From assembly GCF_005311025.1 (NCBI RefSeq), contig NZ_CP031747.1, forward strand, positions 2,478,954-2,542,953: 64,000 nucleotides of DNA, read 5' to 3'. Below the pieces are notes generated by a model. The model did no database searches. It saw only the letters and a program-made list of their open reading frames with translations, and was not told the origin of the DNA. Origin of the DNA: Alcaligenes faecalis (GTDB lineage Bacteria > Pseudomonadota > Gammaproteobacteria > Burkholderiales > Burkholderiaceae_B). This document shows positions 27,268-36,767 of this stretch, piece by piece; positions within the stretch are counted from its first letter, which is position 1; each line of letters begins with the position of its first letter. The position numbers and the translations under genes are program-made.

Positions 27268-28548
27268 TTAATCGTAGCTGCGTTGGTCCTCGATGACTTT
27301 ACCATCCCGAGGCAAGGCTCCTGGCTCCATGAACTCCACCTGGGCACGCAGTTTGGTAATTTCACGAATCGAGTCGGCCAAAGCGCTTTCCAAGCCCTCA
27401 GGCTTGGCGGAGACTTCAACTTGGAACACCATCTGATCCTGGCCGCTGGCACCACGCACCACCAAGCGCGCCTGGCCCAGCTCCTTGTGACGCAGACGAA
27501 TCTGCTCCACCTGCCCTGGATGCACAAACATGCCGCGCACCTTGGTGGTCTGGTCAGCACGCCCCATCCAGCCGCGAATACGCTGGTTGGTACGACCGCA
27601 GGGAGACTGGCCGGGCATGACAGCAGACAAGTCTCCTGTCCCGAAACGCACCAGCGGATAGTCGGGGTTAAAGGAGGTCACGACCACCTCGCCCACTTCG
27701 CCCGGCGCAACCGGCTGGCCTGTACCAGGACGCACAATTTCCAGAATCAGGTTTTCATTGAGCACCAAGCCTTCGCGGGCCTGGGTTTCGTAGGCAATCA
27801 TGCCCAGATCGGCACTGCCATAGGCCTGATAGCCTGCCACGCCGTGCTCACTGAACCACTTTTGCAAGGAAGGCGGATAGGCTTCGCCGGAGAACAAGGC
27901 CTTGCTCAGCCCTGGCAGAGCAATCTGCATGGACTGGGCTTTTTCCATGATGATCTTCAGGAAACTGGGGGTACCGGTATAACCATGTGGACGCAAATCG
28001 GCCATGGCCTGCACTTGCTGTTCGGTTTGACCCACGCCGCCTGGAAATACCGTGCAGTCCAGGGCATGTGCGGCGGTTTCCATCATGGAGCCAGCCGGAG
28101 TGAAATGGTAAGAAAAGCAGTTGAAAATCAGTTCCTCGCGGCGGAAACCAGCCGCGTACAGTGCGCGCGCAAAGCCCCAATAATCCGGGCGACGGCTTTC
28201 TGGCTCGTACATGGGACCGGGCGAGGCAAACACCTTGCGGGCCGCACCCCAGGCAATGGAGGAAAAGCCCCCGAATACGGACTGCGCGTAATCAGCCGAT
28301 GGCCCGCCCGAGCGAGCCTGCTCACGTGCTTCCAGCTGAGCTTTCAGCAGCTCGCTTTTACGAAACACCGGAATGGCCAGCAGATCCTCGCGGCTGCGCA
28401 CGGCGGCCAGATCAACCGAACCCAGTTGCTTGGCAATCGCAGGGGCCCCTTTTGCGGCCGCTTGCAAGACCTGCGGCAAACGGGACAGTAAATCGGCTTC
28501 GCGCTCGTCCGGCTCCAGGGTTTCGCGCTCGTCGTAATATTCGCTCAT
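27268..28548 (-). CDS. Phenylacetate-CoA ligase-like adenylate-forming enzyme
   Basis: A 426-residue PaaK-type ligase that would convert a carboxylic acid, ATP and CoA to an acyl-CoA. The start at 28548 has GGAGGAGAG directly upstream. Visible family elements are GPMYEPE, FNCFSYHFTPAGSMMETAAHALDC, QAYGSADLG and the C-terminal RGMFVHPGQVEQI. PaaK-like enzymes often take aryl or arylalkanoic acids. It is the last gene of the leftward Liv operon; 253 bases separate it from livF, in which I see no gene or terminator. The substrate is unknown. Confidence 0.87.
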   Translation of the reverse strand: MSEYYDERETLEPDEREADLLSRLPQVLQAAAKGAPAIAKQLGSVDLAAVRSREDLLAIPVFRKSELLKAQLEAREQARSGGPSADYAQSVFGGFSSIAWGAARKVFASPGPMYEPESRRPDYWGFARALYAAGFRREELIFNCFSYHFTPAGSMMETAAHALDCTVFPGGVGQTEQQVQAMADLRPHGYTGTPSFLKIIMEKAQSMQIALPGLSKALFSGEAYPPSLQKWFSEHGVAGYQAYGSADLGMIAYETQAREGLVLNENLILEIVRPGTGQPVAPGEVGEVVVTSFNPDYPLVRFGTGDLSAVMPGQSPCGRTNQRIRGWMGRADQTTKVRGMFVHPGQVEQIRLRHKELGQARLVVRGASGQDQMVFQVEVSAKPEGLESALADSIREITKLRAQVEFMEPGALPRDGKVIEDQRSYD

Positions 28549-28801
28549 CTCTCCTCCAGTGGGATGAATTGGCATTCAAACACTCCCGCGCCCAGCCGAC
28601 GTTCTGTCCGCAGACAGACAGGTGTCGATACCAAGCTCTGCTACCACACCCCGTGTAGCCAGAAGCTGCCCAAAACTAAAAACGTCAAAAGGGGTCAGGG
28701 CGGCACCTTGTGTGCATCCCGATCGGTGGCCTGCTCCTGTGCTGATCCTGCTGCTTTCAATACAGGCCAGGCCCTGCTGATACATTGGAAATCCTTGGGA
28801 G

Positions 28802-29635
28802 TTAAGCCAGCCAGCGCTTGCGTCGTCGATAAAATTTATTGTCGCGAAAGCTCTTGCGCTCGCCCCCGGACACGCCCAGATAGAACTCCTTGACGTCTTC
28901 GTTCTCGGCCAAGGCCTGGGAGGGTCCATCCATCATGACGCGGCCGTTTTCCAGGATGTAGCCGTAGTCGGCATACTTCAGAGCCACGTTGGTGTTTTGC
29001 TCGGCCAGCAAGAAGCTGACGCGCTCGCGCTGATTCAGGTCACGCACGATCTCGAAAATTTCTTCCACCACCTGTGGTGCCAGGCCCATGGAGGGTTCAT
29101 CCAGCAAGATCATGCCCGGGTCGGCCATCAAGGCACGGCCAATGGCACACATTTGCTGCTCCCCGCCCGAGGTATAGCCGGCCTGACTGGTACGGCGCTG
29201 CTTCAGACGCGGAAAATACTGGTACACCTTGTCCAGCTCGGCGCTTAAATCGCCGCGTGACAAGGTACGGGTATAAGCCCCGGTCAGCAGATTCTCTTCA
29301 ATGCTCAAGTGCGCAAAACAGTGGCGCCCTTCCATCACCTGCACCACGCCGCGCTTGACCAGATCCGCCGGAGTCAGTTGGTCAATACGTTCGCCACGCA
29401 GATGGATCTGGCCTTTGGTCACATCGCCACGCTCGGCGCGCAGCAAATTCGATACGGCCCGCAAGGTCGTGGTTTTACCGGCACCGTTGGCGCCCAGCAA
29501 GGCAACAATCCGCCCCTCTGGCACACGCAAGGACACGCCCTTGAGCACCAGAATGACGTGGTTGTAAATCACTTCGATGCCATTGACGTCCAACAAGATG
29601 GGCGTCTCATCCACTTGGCCTACGGTCTCACTCAT
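28802..29635 (-). CDS. livF: Branched-chain type ABC transporter ATP-binding protein LivF
   Basis: One of two ATPases of a hydrophobic amino acid/amide-type (HAAT) importer, 277 residues. Walker A is GANGAGKTT at 48-56, the signature is TSGGEQQMCAIGRAL and Walker B is MILLDEPSMGL. A GGGGAAG site precedes the ATG at 29635. A C-terminal extension of about 30 basic residues (SFRDNKFYRRRKRWLA) goes beyond the classical LivF; such tails are common in copies next to acyl-CoA ligases. Confidence 0.94.
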   Translation of the reverse strand: MSETVGQVDETPILLDVNGIEVIYNHVILVLKGVSLRVPEGRIVALLGANGAGKTTTLRAVSNLLRAERGDVTKGQIHLRGERIDQLTPADLVKRGVVQVMEGRHCFAHLSIEENLLTGAYTRTLSRGDLSAELDKVYQYFPRLKQRRTSQAGYTSGGEQQMCAIGRALMADPGMILLDEPSMGLAPQVVEEIFEIVRDLNQRERVSFLLAEQNTNVALKYADYGYILENGRVMMDGPSQALAENEDVKEFYLGVSGGERKSFRDNKFYRRRKRWLA

Positions 29636-29657
29636 AATCTTCCCCACGCAATGCAGT

Positions 29658-29677
29658 GCCCAGGGCGAACCCTGGGC
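29658..29677 (-). promoter_or_regulatory. Stem-loop between the receptor gene and livF
   Basis: GCCCAGGG (29658-29665) pairs perfectly with CCCTGGGC (29670-29677). Read on the transcribed strand the loop is TTCG, a stable tetraloop. There is no T run, so mRNA stabilisation or partial termination is likely. Confidence 0.6.
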
Positions 29678-29685
29678 GCCTGGGT

Positions 29686-31005
29686 TTAGCCTTCGCAGGT
29701 GCGAGGCGTAATTTTCTTCTCGGCGGCGTATTTAGCCGACATTTCCTTGACTAAAGGATCGACAAACTTCTTGTCGGACTGATACCAGTCGGACACGACG
29801 TCGAACTTGCTGCCGTCCCACTGCACGATACGGGCCCAGTCATCACCCATGTGGTTGTTGCACGAGGTTTTGACGGGACGCATGATGCCTTCAAAGCCCA
29901 GCTCTTTCAGGCGTGCTTCGTCCAGATTCAGGTTCTCGAAGCCCCAGCGCACTTGCTCGGGAGTCATGTGCTGACCTTTGCCGAACTTCTCTTGTGCGGT
30001 GCGGATAGCCTCAACCTGCATCATGGAGATCATCATGCCGCGGGTGTGAGCCAGCGTGCCGACGTACTTGTCACCGTTTTCAGCGCCTTTGCCTTTGGCG
30101 TGCATCTCGCGCACAGCGTCATGCACCGGACCGTCCCCAGCACTGTTGTGAATGGTGATGCCCTTGTAGCCCTTGGCGGTCTGGCCCAGATCGACCACAT
30201 CGCTCTCGGAAGCTGCCCACCAGATGCCGTAGATCTTGTCGCGTGGGTAACCCACAGCCTGAGCTTCACGGATGGCGGTAGGCGTCATGATCCCGGCGCT
30301 CCACAGCAGGACGAAGTCAGGACGGTTCTTGCGCACTTGCAGCCAGGTGGATTTCTGTTCCACGCCAGGGGCGGTCACAGGGTACAGATCCAGCTTAAAG
30401 CCTTGTTCCTTGGCGCGTGCTTGCAACAGGGCGATAGGCTCCTTGCCGTACGGCGAGTCGTGATAAACCAGAGCAATGCGCTGGTCCTTCAGCTTGTCCT
30501 CGCCCACTTGCTTGGCGATGTCCTGGATCATGACGTCAGCCGCAGTCCAGTAGGTACCCAGCAGCGGGAAGTTCCACTCGAATACCGCACCGTTAGCCGA
30601 GTGCGACAGGCCGTAGCCCATGGTTTCAATGGTCACGCCATCGACAAAGGCCTTGTCAGTCAGCGCGAAGGTAATGCCCGTGGACTGGGTATCAAAACCC
30701 GAAGCGCCCCCGTTCTTGCCTTTCATGCGCTCGTAGCACTCCACGCCACGGTCGGTGGCGTACGCTGTTTCACACTCTTCGTATACCAGCTTGACGCCAT
30801 TCACACCGCCGTCACGTTCATTAACCAAAGCCAGATAGTCCAGCTTGCCGTCCGCCCATGGAATACCCAGTGGGGCAAAGGAGCCGGTGCGGTAGGTCAG
30901 CAAGGGAATGTACTGTTCCTCGGCTGCTACAGCGGCTGTACTCATGGTCAGCATTGCAGCGCAAGCACTCAAACCGAGCACAGCGCGTTTCAGTCGTGTT
31001 GTCAT
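29686..31005 (-). CDS. ABC transporter substrate-binding protein, LivK/HAAT type
   Basis: Periplasmic type I binding protein, 439 residues, larger than LivJ or LivK (about 345 mature residues). It has an N-terminal signal peptide ending near AAVAA. The segments YIPLLTYRTGSFAPLGIPWADG and ECETAYATDRGVECYERMKG (with two Cys) typify the subgroup found next to FadD-like ligases. The ligand is more likely an aromatic or aliphatic carboxylate than a branched amino acid. GGAG precedes the start, and strong hairpins flank the gene on both sides. Confidence 0.9.
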   Translation of the reverse strand: MTTRLKRAVLGLSACAAMLTMSTAAVAAEEQYIPLLTYRTGSFAPLGIPWADGKLDYLALVNERDGGVNGVKLVYEECETAYATDRGVECYERMKGKNGGASGFDTQSTGITFALTDKAFVDGVTIETMGYGLSHSANGAVFEWNFPLLGTYWTAADVMIQDIAKQVGEDKLKDQRIALVYHDSPYGKEPIALLQARAKEQGFKLDLYPVTAPGVEQKSTWLQVRKNRPDFVLLWSAGIMTPTAIREAQAVGYPRDKIYGIWWAASESDVVDLGQTAKGYKGITIHNSAGDGPVHDAVREMHAKGKGAENGDKYVGTLAHTRGMMISMMQVEAIRTAQEKFGKGQHMTPEQVRWGFENLNLDEARLKELGFEGIMRPVKTSCNNHMGDDWARIVQWDGSKFDVVSDWYQSDKKFVDPLVKEMSAKYAAEKKITPRTCEG

Positions 31006-31041
31006 CTCCTGGTCCTCCGATAAGTACCATTTGTCTAAGTA

Positions 31042-31060
31042 CCCCGTCCCGATGGCGGGG
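31042..31060 (-). promoter_or_regulatory. Stem-loop between livM and the receptor gene
   Basis: CCCCGTC (31042-31048) pairs with GGCGGGG (31054-31060) including one G-T pair, with a 5-base loop. It lies upstream of the receptor start and may act as a boundary that lets the receptor be expressed at a different level. Confidence 0.45.
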
Positions 31061-31090
31061 CTGTTGTTGTAATGAACTGCCTACCTGCTG

Positions 31091-32155
31091 TTAATGGGGG
31101 AAGGGCCACAAGCGCAGCTTTTCCTTACCAATACTCCAGAGTCGAGCCAAACCGTGTGGCTCCACAATCAAGAAAAATACGATCAGGGCACCGAACACCA
31201 TGTGTTCAATATGCGAGGCTGTATCCACGCCAATGGACACACCAAACCAGTGCGGCACGTTGGTCAGGAACACGGGCAGCAAGACCATGAACGCGGCACC
31301 GAAAAAGCTGCCTACGATCGAGCCCAGACCCCCGATGATGACGATGAACAGCAACTGCAAGGAGCGGTTCAGGTCAAAGGCCAGCGGCTCCCAGGAACCC
31401 AGGTGCACAAAGGCCCACAAGGCACCGGCCACACCGATGATGAAAGAGCTGACGGCAAAGGCGGTGAGCTTGGCGTAGACCGGACGAATACCAATCACTT
31501 CTGCGGCCACGTCCATGTCACGAATAGCCATCCATTGGCGGCCAATCGCACCACGCACCAAATTCTTGGCCAGCAGAGCAAACACCACCACGAAGATCAG
31601 CACGAACAGGTACTTCTGCATGGGGGTTTGAACCGGCAAGCCAAAGGCGCTCAAGGCAGGCACCGACACGTTGCCCGAAGGCGAGTAGTTCGTGAAGAAA
31701 GCAATACGCAGGAAAGCCCAATCCACAAAGAACTGTGCGGCCAAGGTTGTGACGGCCAGGTACAAGCCACGGATACGCAAGCTGGGAATACCGAAAGCCA
31801 CGCCTACCAAGGTGGCGAACACGCCGCCCAGCAGGATCTGCAGGACCAGTGGCAGCTCCGGAATACGGACACCAAAGTTCCAGGCGGCATACGCACCCAC
31901 AGCCATGAAAGCACCCGAACCGATGGAAATCTGGCCGCAATAGCCCACCAGAATGTTCAGGCCAATCGCTGCCAAAGACAGGATCAGAAAGGGGATCAGA
32001 ATAGCTTGCAGGAAGTAGTTGGATGCCATGGCTGGCACCAGCAGGAATGCCACCAGCAACAAACCCAACACCACATAGCGATCCTGGCGGATGGGAAAAA
32101 TCTGCTGGTCAGCCCGATAGCTGCTTTTGAACTGACCATTTTCGCGGTAAATCAT
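31091..32155 (-). CDS. livM: Branched-chain type ABC transporter permease LivM
   Basis: A 354-residue inner membrane permease with about ten hydrophobic helices. The family element NILVGYCGQISIGSGAFMAVGAYAAW (residues about 70-95) is intact, as is the cytoplasmic EAA-like loop near RQWMAIRDMDVAAEVIGI. It forms the channel together with LivH. It starts 12 bases after livH ends and is followed by the receptor gene after an 85-base gap with a hairpin. Confidence 0.94.
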   Translation of the reverse strand: MIYRENGQFKSSYRADQQIFPIRQDRYVVLGLLLVAFLLVPAMASNYFLQAILIPFLILSLAAIGLNILVGYCGQISIGSGAFMAVGAYAAWNFGVRIPELPLVLQILLGGVFATLVGVAFGIPSLRIRGLYLAVTTLAAQFFVDWAFLRIAFFTNYSPSGNVSVPALSAFGLPVQTPMQKYLFVLIFVVVFALLAKNLVRGAIGRQWMAIRDMDVAAEVIGIRPVYAKLTAFAVSSFIIGVAGALWAFVHLGSWEPLAFDLNRSLQLLFIVIIGGLGSIVGSFFGAAFMVLLPVFLTNVPHWFGVSIGVDTASHIEHMVFGALIVFFLIVEPHGLARLWSIGKEKLRLWPFPH

Positions 32156-32167
32156 ATCGACTCCACC

Positions 32168-33097
32168 TCAGACGCGATCAATAATCTTCTCGCCGAACAG
32201 ACCTTGTGGTCGGAACAGCAAGAACACCAGGGCCAGCACATAAGCAAACCAGATCTCGATGCCGCCACCTACATAAGGGCCCAGGTAAACCTCGGACACT
32301 TTCTCGCCCACACCGATAATCAGGCCACCCACAATAGCGCCGGGCACCGAGGTCAGACCACCCAGAATCACCACCGGCAAGGCGCGCAGCGCTGCGGTCG
32401 ACAAGGTGAACTGCACCCCGTATTTGGAGCCCCAGATAATGCCGGCAACCAGAGCCACCAAACCGGCTACGGTCCAGACCACCACCCAGATACGGTTCAA
32501 GGGAATACCAATGGATTGCGCTGCCTGATGATCGTCCGCCACCGCACGCAGGGCGCGGCCCACGCTGGTGTATTGGAAGAAGATGGCCAGGGCCACAACC
32601 AGCAAGGCTGCAACCACGGCCGAGCTCAAGTCTTCCAGGCTGACCAGCACGCCGCCTTCAAACATGGACTCCAGAATGAAAGCCGGATCTTTGGGCATGC
32701 CCACATCAATGGAATACACGGAGCTGCCAAACACGATCTGACCCAGACCGTCGAGCAGATAGCTGATACCGATCGTGGCCATCAGCAAGGTTGTGCCTTC
32801 CTGATTCACCAGATAGCGCAGCACCCAGCGCTCAATGACGACGGCCAGCACAAACATCAAGATGGCCGAGACAATGAAAGCCAGCACATTGCCCAGGATG
32901 CCCGGCTCCATGCCCAGCAACTGCGGAATCCACTGGGACAGACGGGCCATGGCCAGCGCGGCCACCAGCACCATGGCGCCCTGTGCAAAGTTAAAGACAC
33001 CCGATGCTTTGAAGATCAGCACAAAGCCCAGCGCGACCAGGGCGTACAACATCCCGCTCATCAGGCCGCCCAGCAAAGTTTCAAGAAAAAATGCCAT
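32168..33097 (-). CDS. livH: Branched-chain type ABC transporter permease LivH
   Basis: A 309-residue permease with about eight hydrophobic helices from the start MAFFLETLLGGLMSGMLYAL. FNFAQGAMVLVAALAMA and the RALRAVADDHQAAQSIGI coupling loop are conserved LivH elements. The start at 33097 is the family N-terminus. It lies 11 bases after livG and is part of the same operon. Confidence 0.94.
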   Translation of the reverse strand: MAFFLETLLGGLMSGMLYALVALGFVLIFKASGVFNFAQGAMVLVAALAMARLSQWIPQLLGMEPGILGNVLAFIVSAILMFVLAVVIERWVLRYLVNQEGTTLLMATIGISYLLDGLGQIVFGSSVYSIDVGMPKDPAFILESMFEGGVLVSLEDLSSAVVAALLVVALAIFFQYTSVGRALRAVADDHQAAQSIGIPLNRIWVVVWTVAGLVALVAGIIWGSKYGVQFTLSTAALRALPVVILGGLTSVPGAIVGGLIIGVGEKVSEVYLGPYVGGGIEIWFAYVLALVFLLFRPQGLFGEKIIDRV

Positions 33098-33108
33098 GTC
33101 CGTTCCCC

Positions 33109-33912
33109 TCAATGGCCAGCGCCAAGATAGGCGCGGATGACGTCCGGATTTTGTCGTACTTCGTCCGGTACTCCGTCACCAATTTTCTTGCCATAGTCCA
33201 GGACCACCACACGGTCCGAAATATCCATGACCACACCCATATCGTGTTCAATCAAAACAATCGTGGTGCCGTACTCTTCGTTCACATCCAGAATGAAACG
33301 GCACATATCCTGCTTTTCTTCGATGTTCATGCCCGCCATGGGCTCATCCAGTAGCAGAATGCTCGGTTGCATCGCCAGTGCCCGCCCCAGGTCAACCCGC
33401 TTTTGCAGGCCGTAAGGCAAGCGTCCTACCGGCGTTTTGCGGTAGGCCTGGATTTCCAGAAAGTCGATGATGCCTTCCACATATTCACGGTTGCGAATCT
33501 CTTCACGCTCGGCACCGCCCAGTCGGAAAGCCTGGGCAAACACCCCGCTTTTCATGTGCAGATTGCGGCCGGTCATGATGTTGTCCAGCACACTCATGCC
33601 CTTGAACAGAGCCAGGTTCTGAAAGGTGCGGGCAATGCCCTGCTCGGCGGTGTGACGCGAGTTCATGCGGGCATAACTCTGGTCACGCAAGACAATCTCG
33701 CCTTGTTGTGGTGCATACACGCCATTGATGACGTTCAGCATGGAGCTTTTGCCTGCGCCGTTCGGGCCAATGATGGAGCGGATCTCGTGCTCACGGATGT
33801 TGAACGAGATGTCGGTCAGCGCTTTCACACCACCAAAAGACAGCGAAATATTCTTCAAATCCAGTACCACTGGGCCAATGCGACGGCCCGGCATTTGCGC
33901 CTCACTCATCAT
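33109..33912 (-). CDS. livG: Branched-chain type ABC transporter ATP-binding protein LivG
   Basis: Second ATPase of the HAAT importer, 267 residues. Walker A is GPNGAGKSS at 49-57, the signature region reads LPYGLQKRVDLGRAL (where LSGGQ is more usual, a known LivG variation), and Walker B is ILLLDEPMAGM. Its start overlaps the stop of the upstream AMP-dependent ligase by four bases, so the ligase and transporter are translationally coupled. Confidence 0.94.
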   Translation of the reverse strand: MMSEAQMPGRRIGPVVLDLKNISLSFGGVKALTDISFNIREHEIRSIIGPNGAGKSSMLNVINGVYAPQQGEIVLRDQSYARMNSRHTAEQGIARTFQNLALFKGMSVLDNIMTGRNLHMKSGVFAQAFRLGGAEREEIRNREYVEGIIDFLEIQAYRKTPVGRLPYGLQKRVDLGRALAMQPSILLLDEPMAGMNIEEKQDMCRFILDVNEEYGTTIVLIEHDMGVVMDISDRVVVLDYGKKIGDGVPDEVRQNPDVIRAYLGAGH

Positions 33913-35876
33913 GCGCTCCTTGCTGCTGCGTCTGTCATGCGCTCAATGTGCAGGTCTGCCGAAATGCGACCGCTGCGCCCATCCTCAAACTTCACTTCTG
34001 TCTCCACAAACTGCCTGTCCAGGCCATTGAACAGGGCGTCGACCAGAACCTTGTACTTTTGCGCGATAAAGCCGCGACGTACTTTGCGGGTACGGGTCAG
34101 TTCATCGTCATCGGGGTCCAGCTCTTTGTGCAGAATCAGGAAGGCGCTGATGCGCGATCCGGCCAGCTTGGGGTCGTTAGCCAGATCAGCATTGACCTGA
34201 GCCACACAATCCCGAATCAGGGCATAGACCTCGGGTTTGCCGGCCAGATCGGTGTAACCGGCATAGGGCAGGTTGCGACGTTCGGCCCAGTTACCCACGG
34301 CTTCCAGATCAATATTGATAAAGGCACACACTTCCTCCTGACCATCGCCAAAAGCCACGGCTTCCTTGATGAAGGGGAAAAACTTGAGCTTGTTCTCGAT
34401 GTACTTGGGTGCAAACAAGGAGCCATCGGCCAGTTTGCCCACGTCCTTGGCACGGTCGATGATCTTTAGCTGACCATCGGTGTCCAGATAACCGGCATCA
34501 CCCGTGTGGTACCAGCCGTCCTCGGTAAAGGACTCGGCGGTGGACTCGGGGTTGCGGTAGTACTCCTTGAACAGGCCGGGGCTGCGCACCTGAATTTCAC
34601 CGTTATCGGCCACACGAATTTCCACGCCTTTCACAGGTGGGCCTACGGTGTCGGCACGCACATGGCCGTCTTCCTGGACGCAGACGAATACCGAGGTCTC
34701 GGTAGCGCCATAGAGCTGCTTCAGGTTGATGCCAATGGAACGGTAAAAGTCGAACAGATCGGGTCCGATGGCTTCACCAGCGGTATAGGCCACACGCACG
34801 CGGCTCATGCCCAAGGCATTACGCAAGGGGCCGTAGATCAGGATATTGCCCAGGCCATAGCACAGGCGATCCCACATCCCCACGCCGGGACGCTTGTCCA
34901 GAATCTTCACACCCACACGATGCGCCAGAGACATGAAACGCTTGTACAAGGCGCGCTTCAGAGCACCGGCATCTTCCATGCGGATAGTCACTTGCGTGAG
35001 CAAGCCTTCCAGCACGCGGGGAGGCGCAAAGTAATAGGTCGGGCCAATATCATGCAGGTCGATGGACACGGTTTCAGGTGACTCAGGGTGATTCACCGTA
35101 AAGCCCGTGACCAGGAACTGCGTGTAGGAAAACATGTTCTGCCCGATCCAGGCGGGAGGCAGATAAGCCAGCACTTCCTCGGCATCGGTCAGCGACTCCA
35201 GTTCCTGAATGGCCAGGCCACGATCCACCAGAGCGCCGTGAGTCAGCACCACCCCCTTGGGCTTGCCGGTGGTGCCGGAGGTGTAGAACATGGCAGCAGC
35301 ATGGTCAGGCGTAATAGCCTTCCAGATGTGTCGCACACAGTCCGGATCCCGCGCCAATTGCAGGCGGCCCTGCTCCATGACCTGCTCGATGTATTGCAGC
35401 TGCTCTTGCTGATAATTGCGCAGACCGCGTGGGTCGTCATAGATCAGCGCATCCAGATCGGGGCACTGATCCCAGACTTCCAGCAGCTTGTCGACCTGCT
35501 CCTGGTCCTCGACCACGGCCACGCGTATGCTGGCATCCAGCAATACGTGCAGCATTTCCTGGGCTACCGCATCCTGATACAAAGGCACGGGCACAGCGCC
35601 CAGCATTTGCGCCGCCATCATGGCCAGGTACAGGCGCGGGCGGTTTTCACCGATCACCGCGACGTGCTGACCGTCTTTGACACCCAGCCCGGCCAGGCCC
35701 GCAGCCAGTTGCTCGGCCTGTTCGGCCAGCTCCTGCCACGTCCAGGTCTGCCAGATTCCCAGGTCTTTTTCGCGCATGGCAACTTTGTTGCCGCGCACCT
35801 GGGCATGGTGTTCTATCCAGGCTGGGAAGGTGCCGGGTAAACCCGCTACCTGCTCTTTATCCATCCGCACAACCAT
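33909..35876 (-). CDS. AMP-dependent acyl-CoA ligase (long-chain type), first gene of the Liv operon
   Basis: A 655-residue adenylate-forming ligase, the size of long-chain acyl-CoA synthetases. It has the P-loop MFYTSGTTGKPKGVVLTHGA at about 194-213, YGATETSVF, DGWYHTGDAGYLD and a C-terminal domain whose catalytic Lys region reads TRTRKVRRGFI. GGAGGAG precedes the ATG at 35876. It heads the operon ligase-livGHMKF-PaaK-like, overlaps livG, and is divergent from a Crp/Fnr regulator. It probably traps the imported acid as a CoA ester; the substrate is unknown. Confidence 0.93.
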   Translation of the reverse strand: MVVRMDKEQVAGLPGTFPAWIEHHAQVRGNKVAMREKDLGIWQTWTWQELAEQAEQLAAGLAGLGVKDGQHVAVIGENRPRLYLAMMAAQMLGAVPVPLYQDAVAQEMLHVLLDASIRVAVVEDQEQVDKLLEVWDQCPDLDALIYDDPRGLRNYQQEQLQYIEQVMEQGRLQLARDPDCVRHIWKAITPDHAAAMFYTSGTTGKPKGVVLTHGALVDRGLAIQELESLTDAEEVLAYLPPAWIGQNMFSYTQFLVTGFTVNHPESPETVSIDLHDIGPTYYFAPPRVLEGLLTQVTIRMEDAGALKRALYKRFMSLAHRVGVKILDKRPGVGMWDRLCYGLGNILIYGPLRNALGMSRVRVAYTAGEAIGPDLFDFYRSIGINLKQLYGATETSVFVCVQEDGHVRADTVGPPVKGVEIRVADNGEIQVRSPGLFKEYYRNPESTAESFTEDGWYHTGDAGYLDTDGQLKIIDRAKDVGKLADGSLFAPKYIENKLKFFPFIKEAVAFGDGQEEVCAFINIDLEAVGNWAERRNLPYAGYTDLAGKPEVYALIRDCVAQVNADLANDPKLAGSRISAFLILHKELDPDDDELTRTRKVRRGFIAQKYKVLVDALFNGLDRQFVETEVKFEDGRSGRISADLHIERMTDAAARSA

Positions 35877-36051
35877 GTCTCCTCCGAATTTTCCCGGCTT
35901 GTTATGGTCCAGGAGGCTGCTTATGATTGCGGCAGAAGGCAGATGTTATGCCCTCAAGCTATTTGCAGCCTGTTAATAATCAAGTTATCGGCTGCCCGTC
36001 CCGAAGATTGTCACGGACATGACATTCGACCTTTATCGAGGGTTAATCCTC

Positions 36052-36738
36052 ATGCATGTTGTAGATGCTTTATCGGAGCGAGCCGCCTGGTTTCGCTTGT
36101 TGACACCCGAGCTGCAAGAGCGTGTCCGCCGCGACACACTGATCACCGCATACGAGGCCGGGGCCATCGTCGAACGCAAGGGAGAACGCGCCACCGCGTG
36201 GATTGGCGTGCTCTCGGGTTTGCTCAAAGTGTCGGTAGGAAATTCCGAAGGCAAGATCGCTTCCATGACCGGGGTACCTGCCGGTGGCTGGATAGGCGAA
36301 GGCTCCTTGCTGAAAAACGAAGAGCGCAAATACGATGTGGTCGCCTTGCGCGACAGCCAGGTGGCCCGCTTGCCCGTACACAGTTTTAACGATTTGCTGG
36401 ACCAGAGCATTGCTTTCAACCGCTACCTCCTGCATCAGCTCAATGAACGTGTGGCGCAATTTATCGGCAAGGCGGAATACAACAGCCTGTCTACCCCCGA
36501 TGCCCGCGTGGCACGCTGTCTGGCAGAGCTGTTCAACCCGCTGCTCTACCCCGGAAAAGGTCTGCGCCTGGACATTACCCAGGAAGAGATCGGCTACCTG
36601 GCGCGTGTGTCGCGCCAACGAGCCAACCAGGCCCTGCGCCAACTGGAAAACGAAGGGCTGTTGTTGATCAAGTATGGTGGCGTCCAGGTGCTGGACCTGG
36701 ACGGCCTGAAACGTTACGGCGATGAATATGCCGCCTGA
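36052..36738 (+). CDS. Crp/Fnr family transcriptional regulator
   Basis: A 228-residue regulator with an N-terminal cyclic-nucleotide-binding-like domain (about 10-125) and a C-terminal winged helix (LDITQEEIGYLARVSRQRANQALRQLENEG). I chose the ATG at 36052 because GAGGG lies nine bases upstream; an in-frame ATG at 36019 lacks a good site. There is no N-terminal Cys cluster, so it is not a classic oxygen-sensing FNR. It is divergent from the ligase-Liv operon with a 175-base shared region, and probably controls it. Confidence 0.9.
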   Translation: MHVVDALSERAAWFRLLTPELQERVRRDTLITAYEAGAIVERKGERATAWIGVLSGLLKVSVGNSEGKIASMTGVPAGGWIGEGSLLKNEERKYDVVALRDSQVARLPVHSFNDLLDQSIAFNRYLLHQLNERVAQFIGKAEYNSLSTPDARVARCLAELFNPLLYPGKGLRLDITQEEIGYLARVSRQRANQALRQLENEGLLLIKYGGVQVLDLDGLKRYGDEYAA

Positions 36739-36740
36739 TT

Positions 36741-36762
36741 ATGCGGCCACTGTGGGCCGCAT
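36741..36762. terminator. Hairpin between convergent crp-type and Bug genes
   Basis: ATGCGGCC (36741-36748) pairs perfectly with GGCCGCAT (36755-36762) around ACTGTG. Neither side has a T run, so termination efficiency is uncertain. Confidence 0.5.
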
Positions 36763-36767
36763 CAAGG

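Noticed and set aside
28549-28801. A possible small gene in the 253-base gap between livF and the PaaK-like gene
   Set aside because: Open frames exist, but none has a good ribosome binding site, typical codon use or a recognisable product.
31094-33130. A 678-codon open frame on the plus strand opposite livM and livH
   Set aside because: It is antisense to two clearly functional permeases. The translation is rich in Gln, His and Gly, with no domain, as expected from the reverse frame of GC-rich membrane-protein codons.
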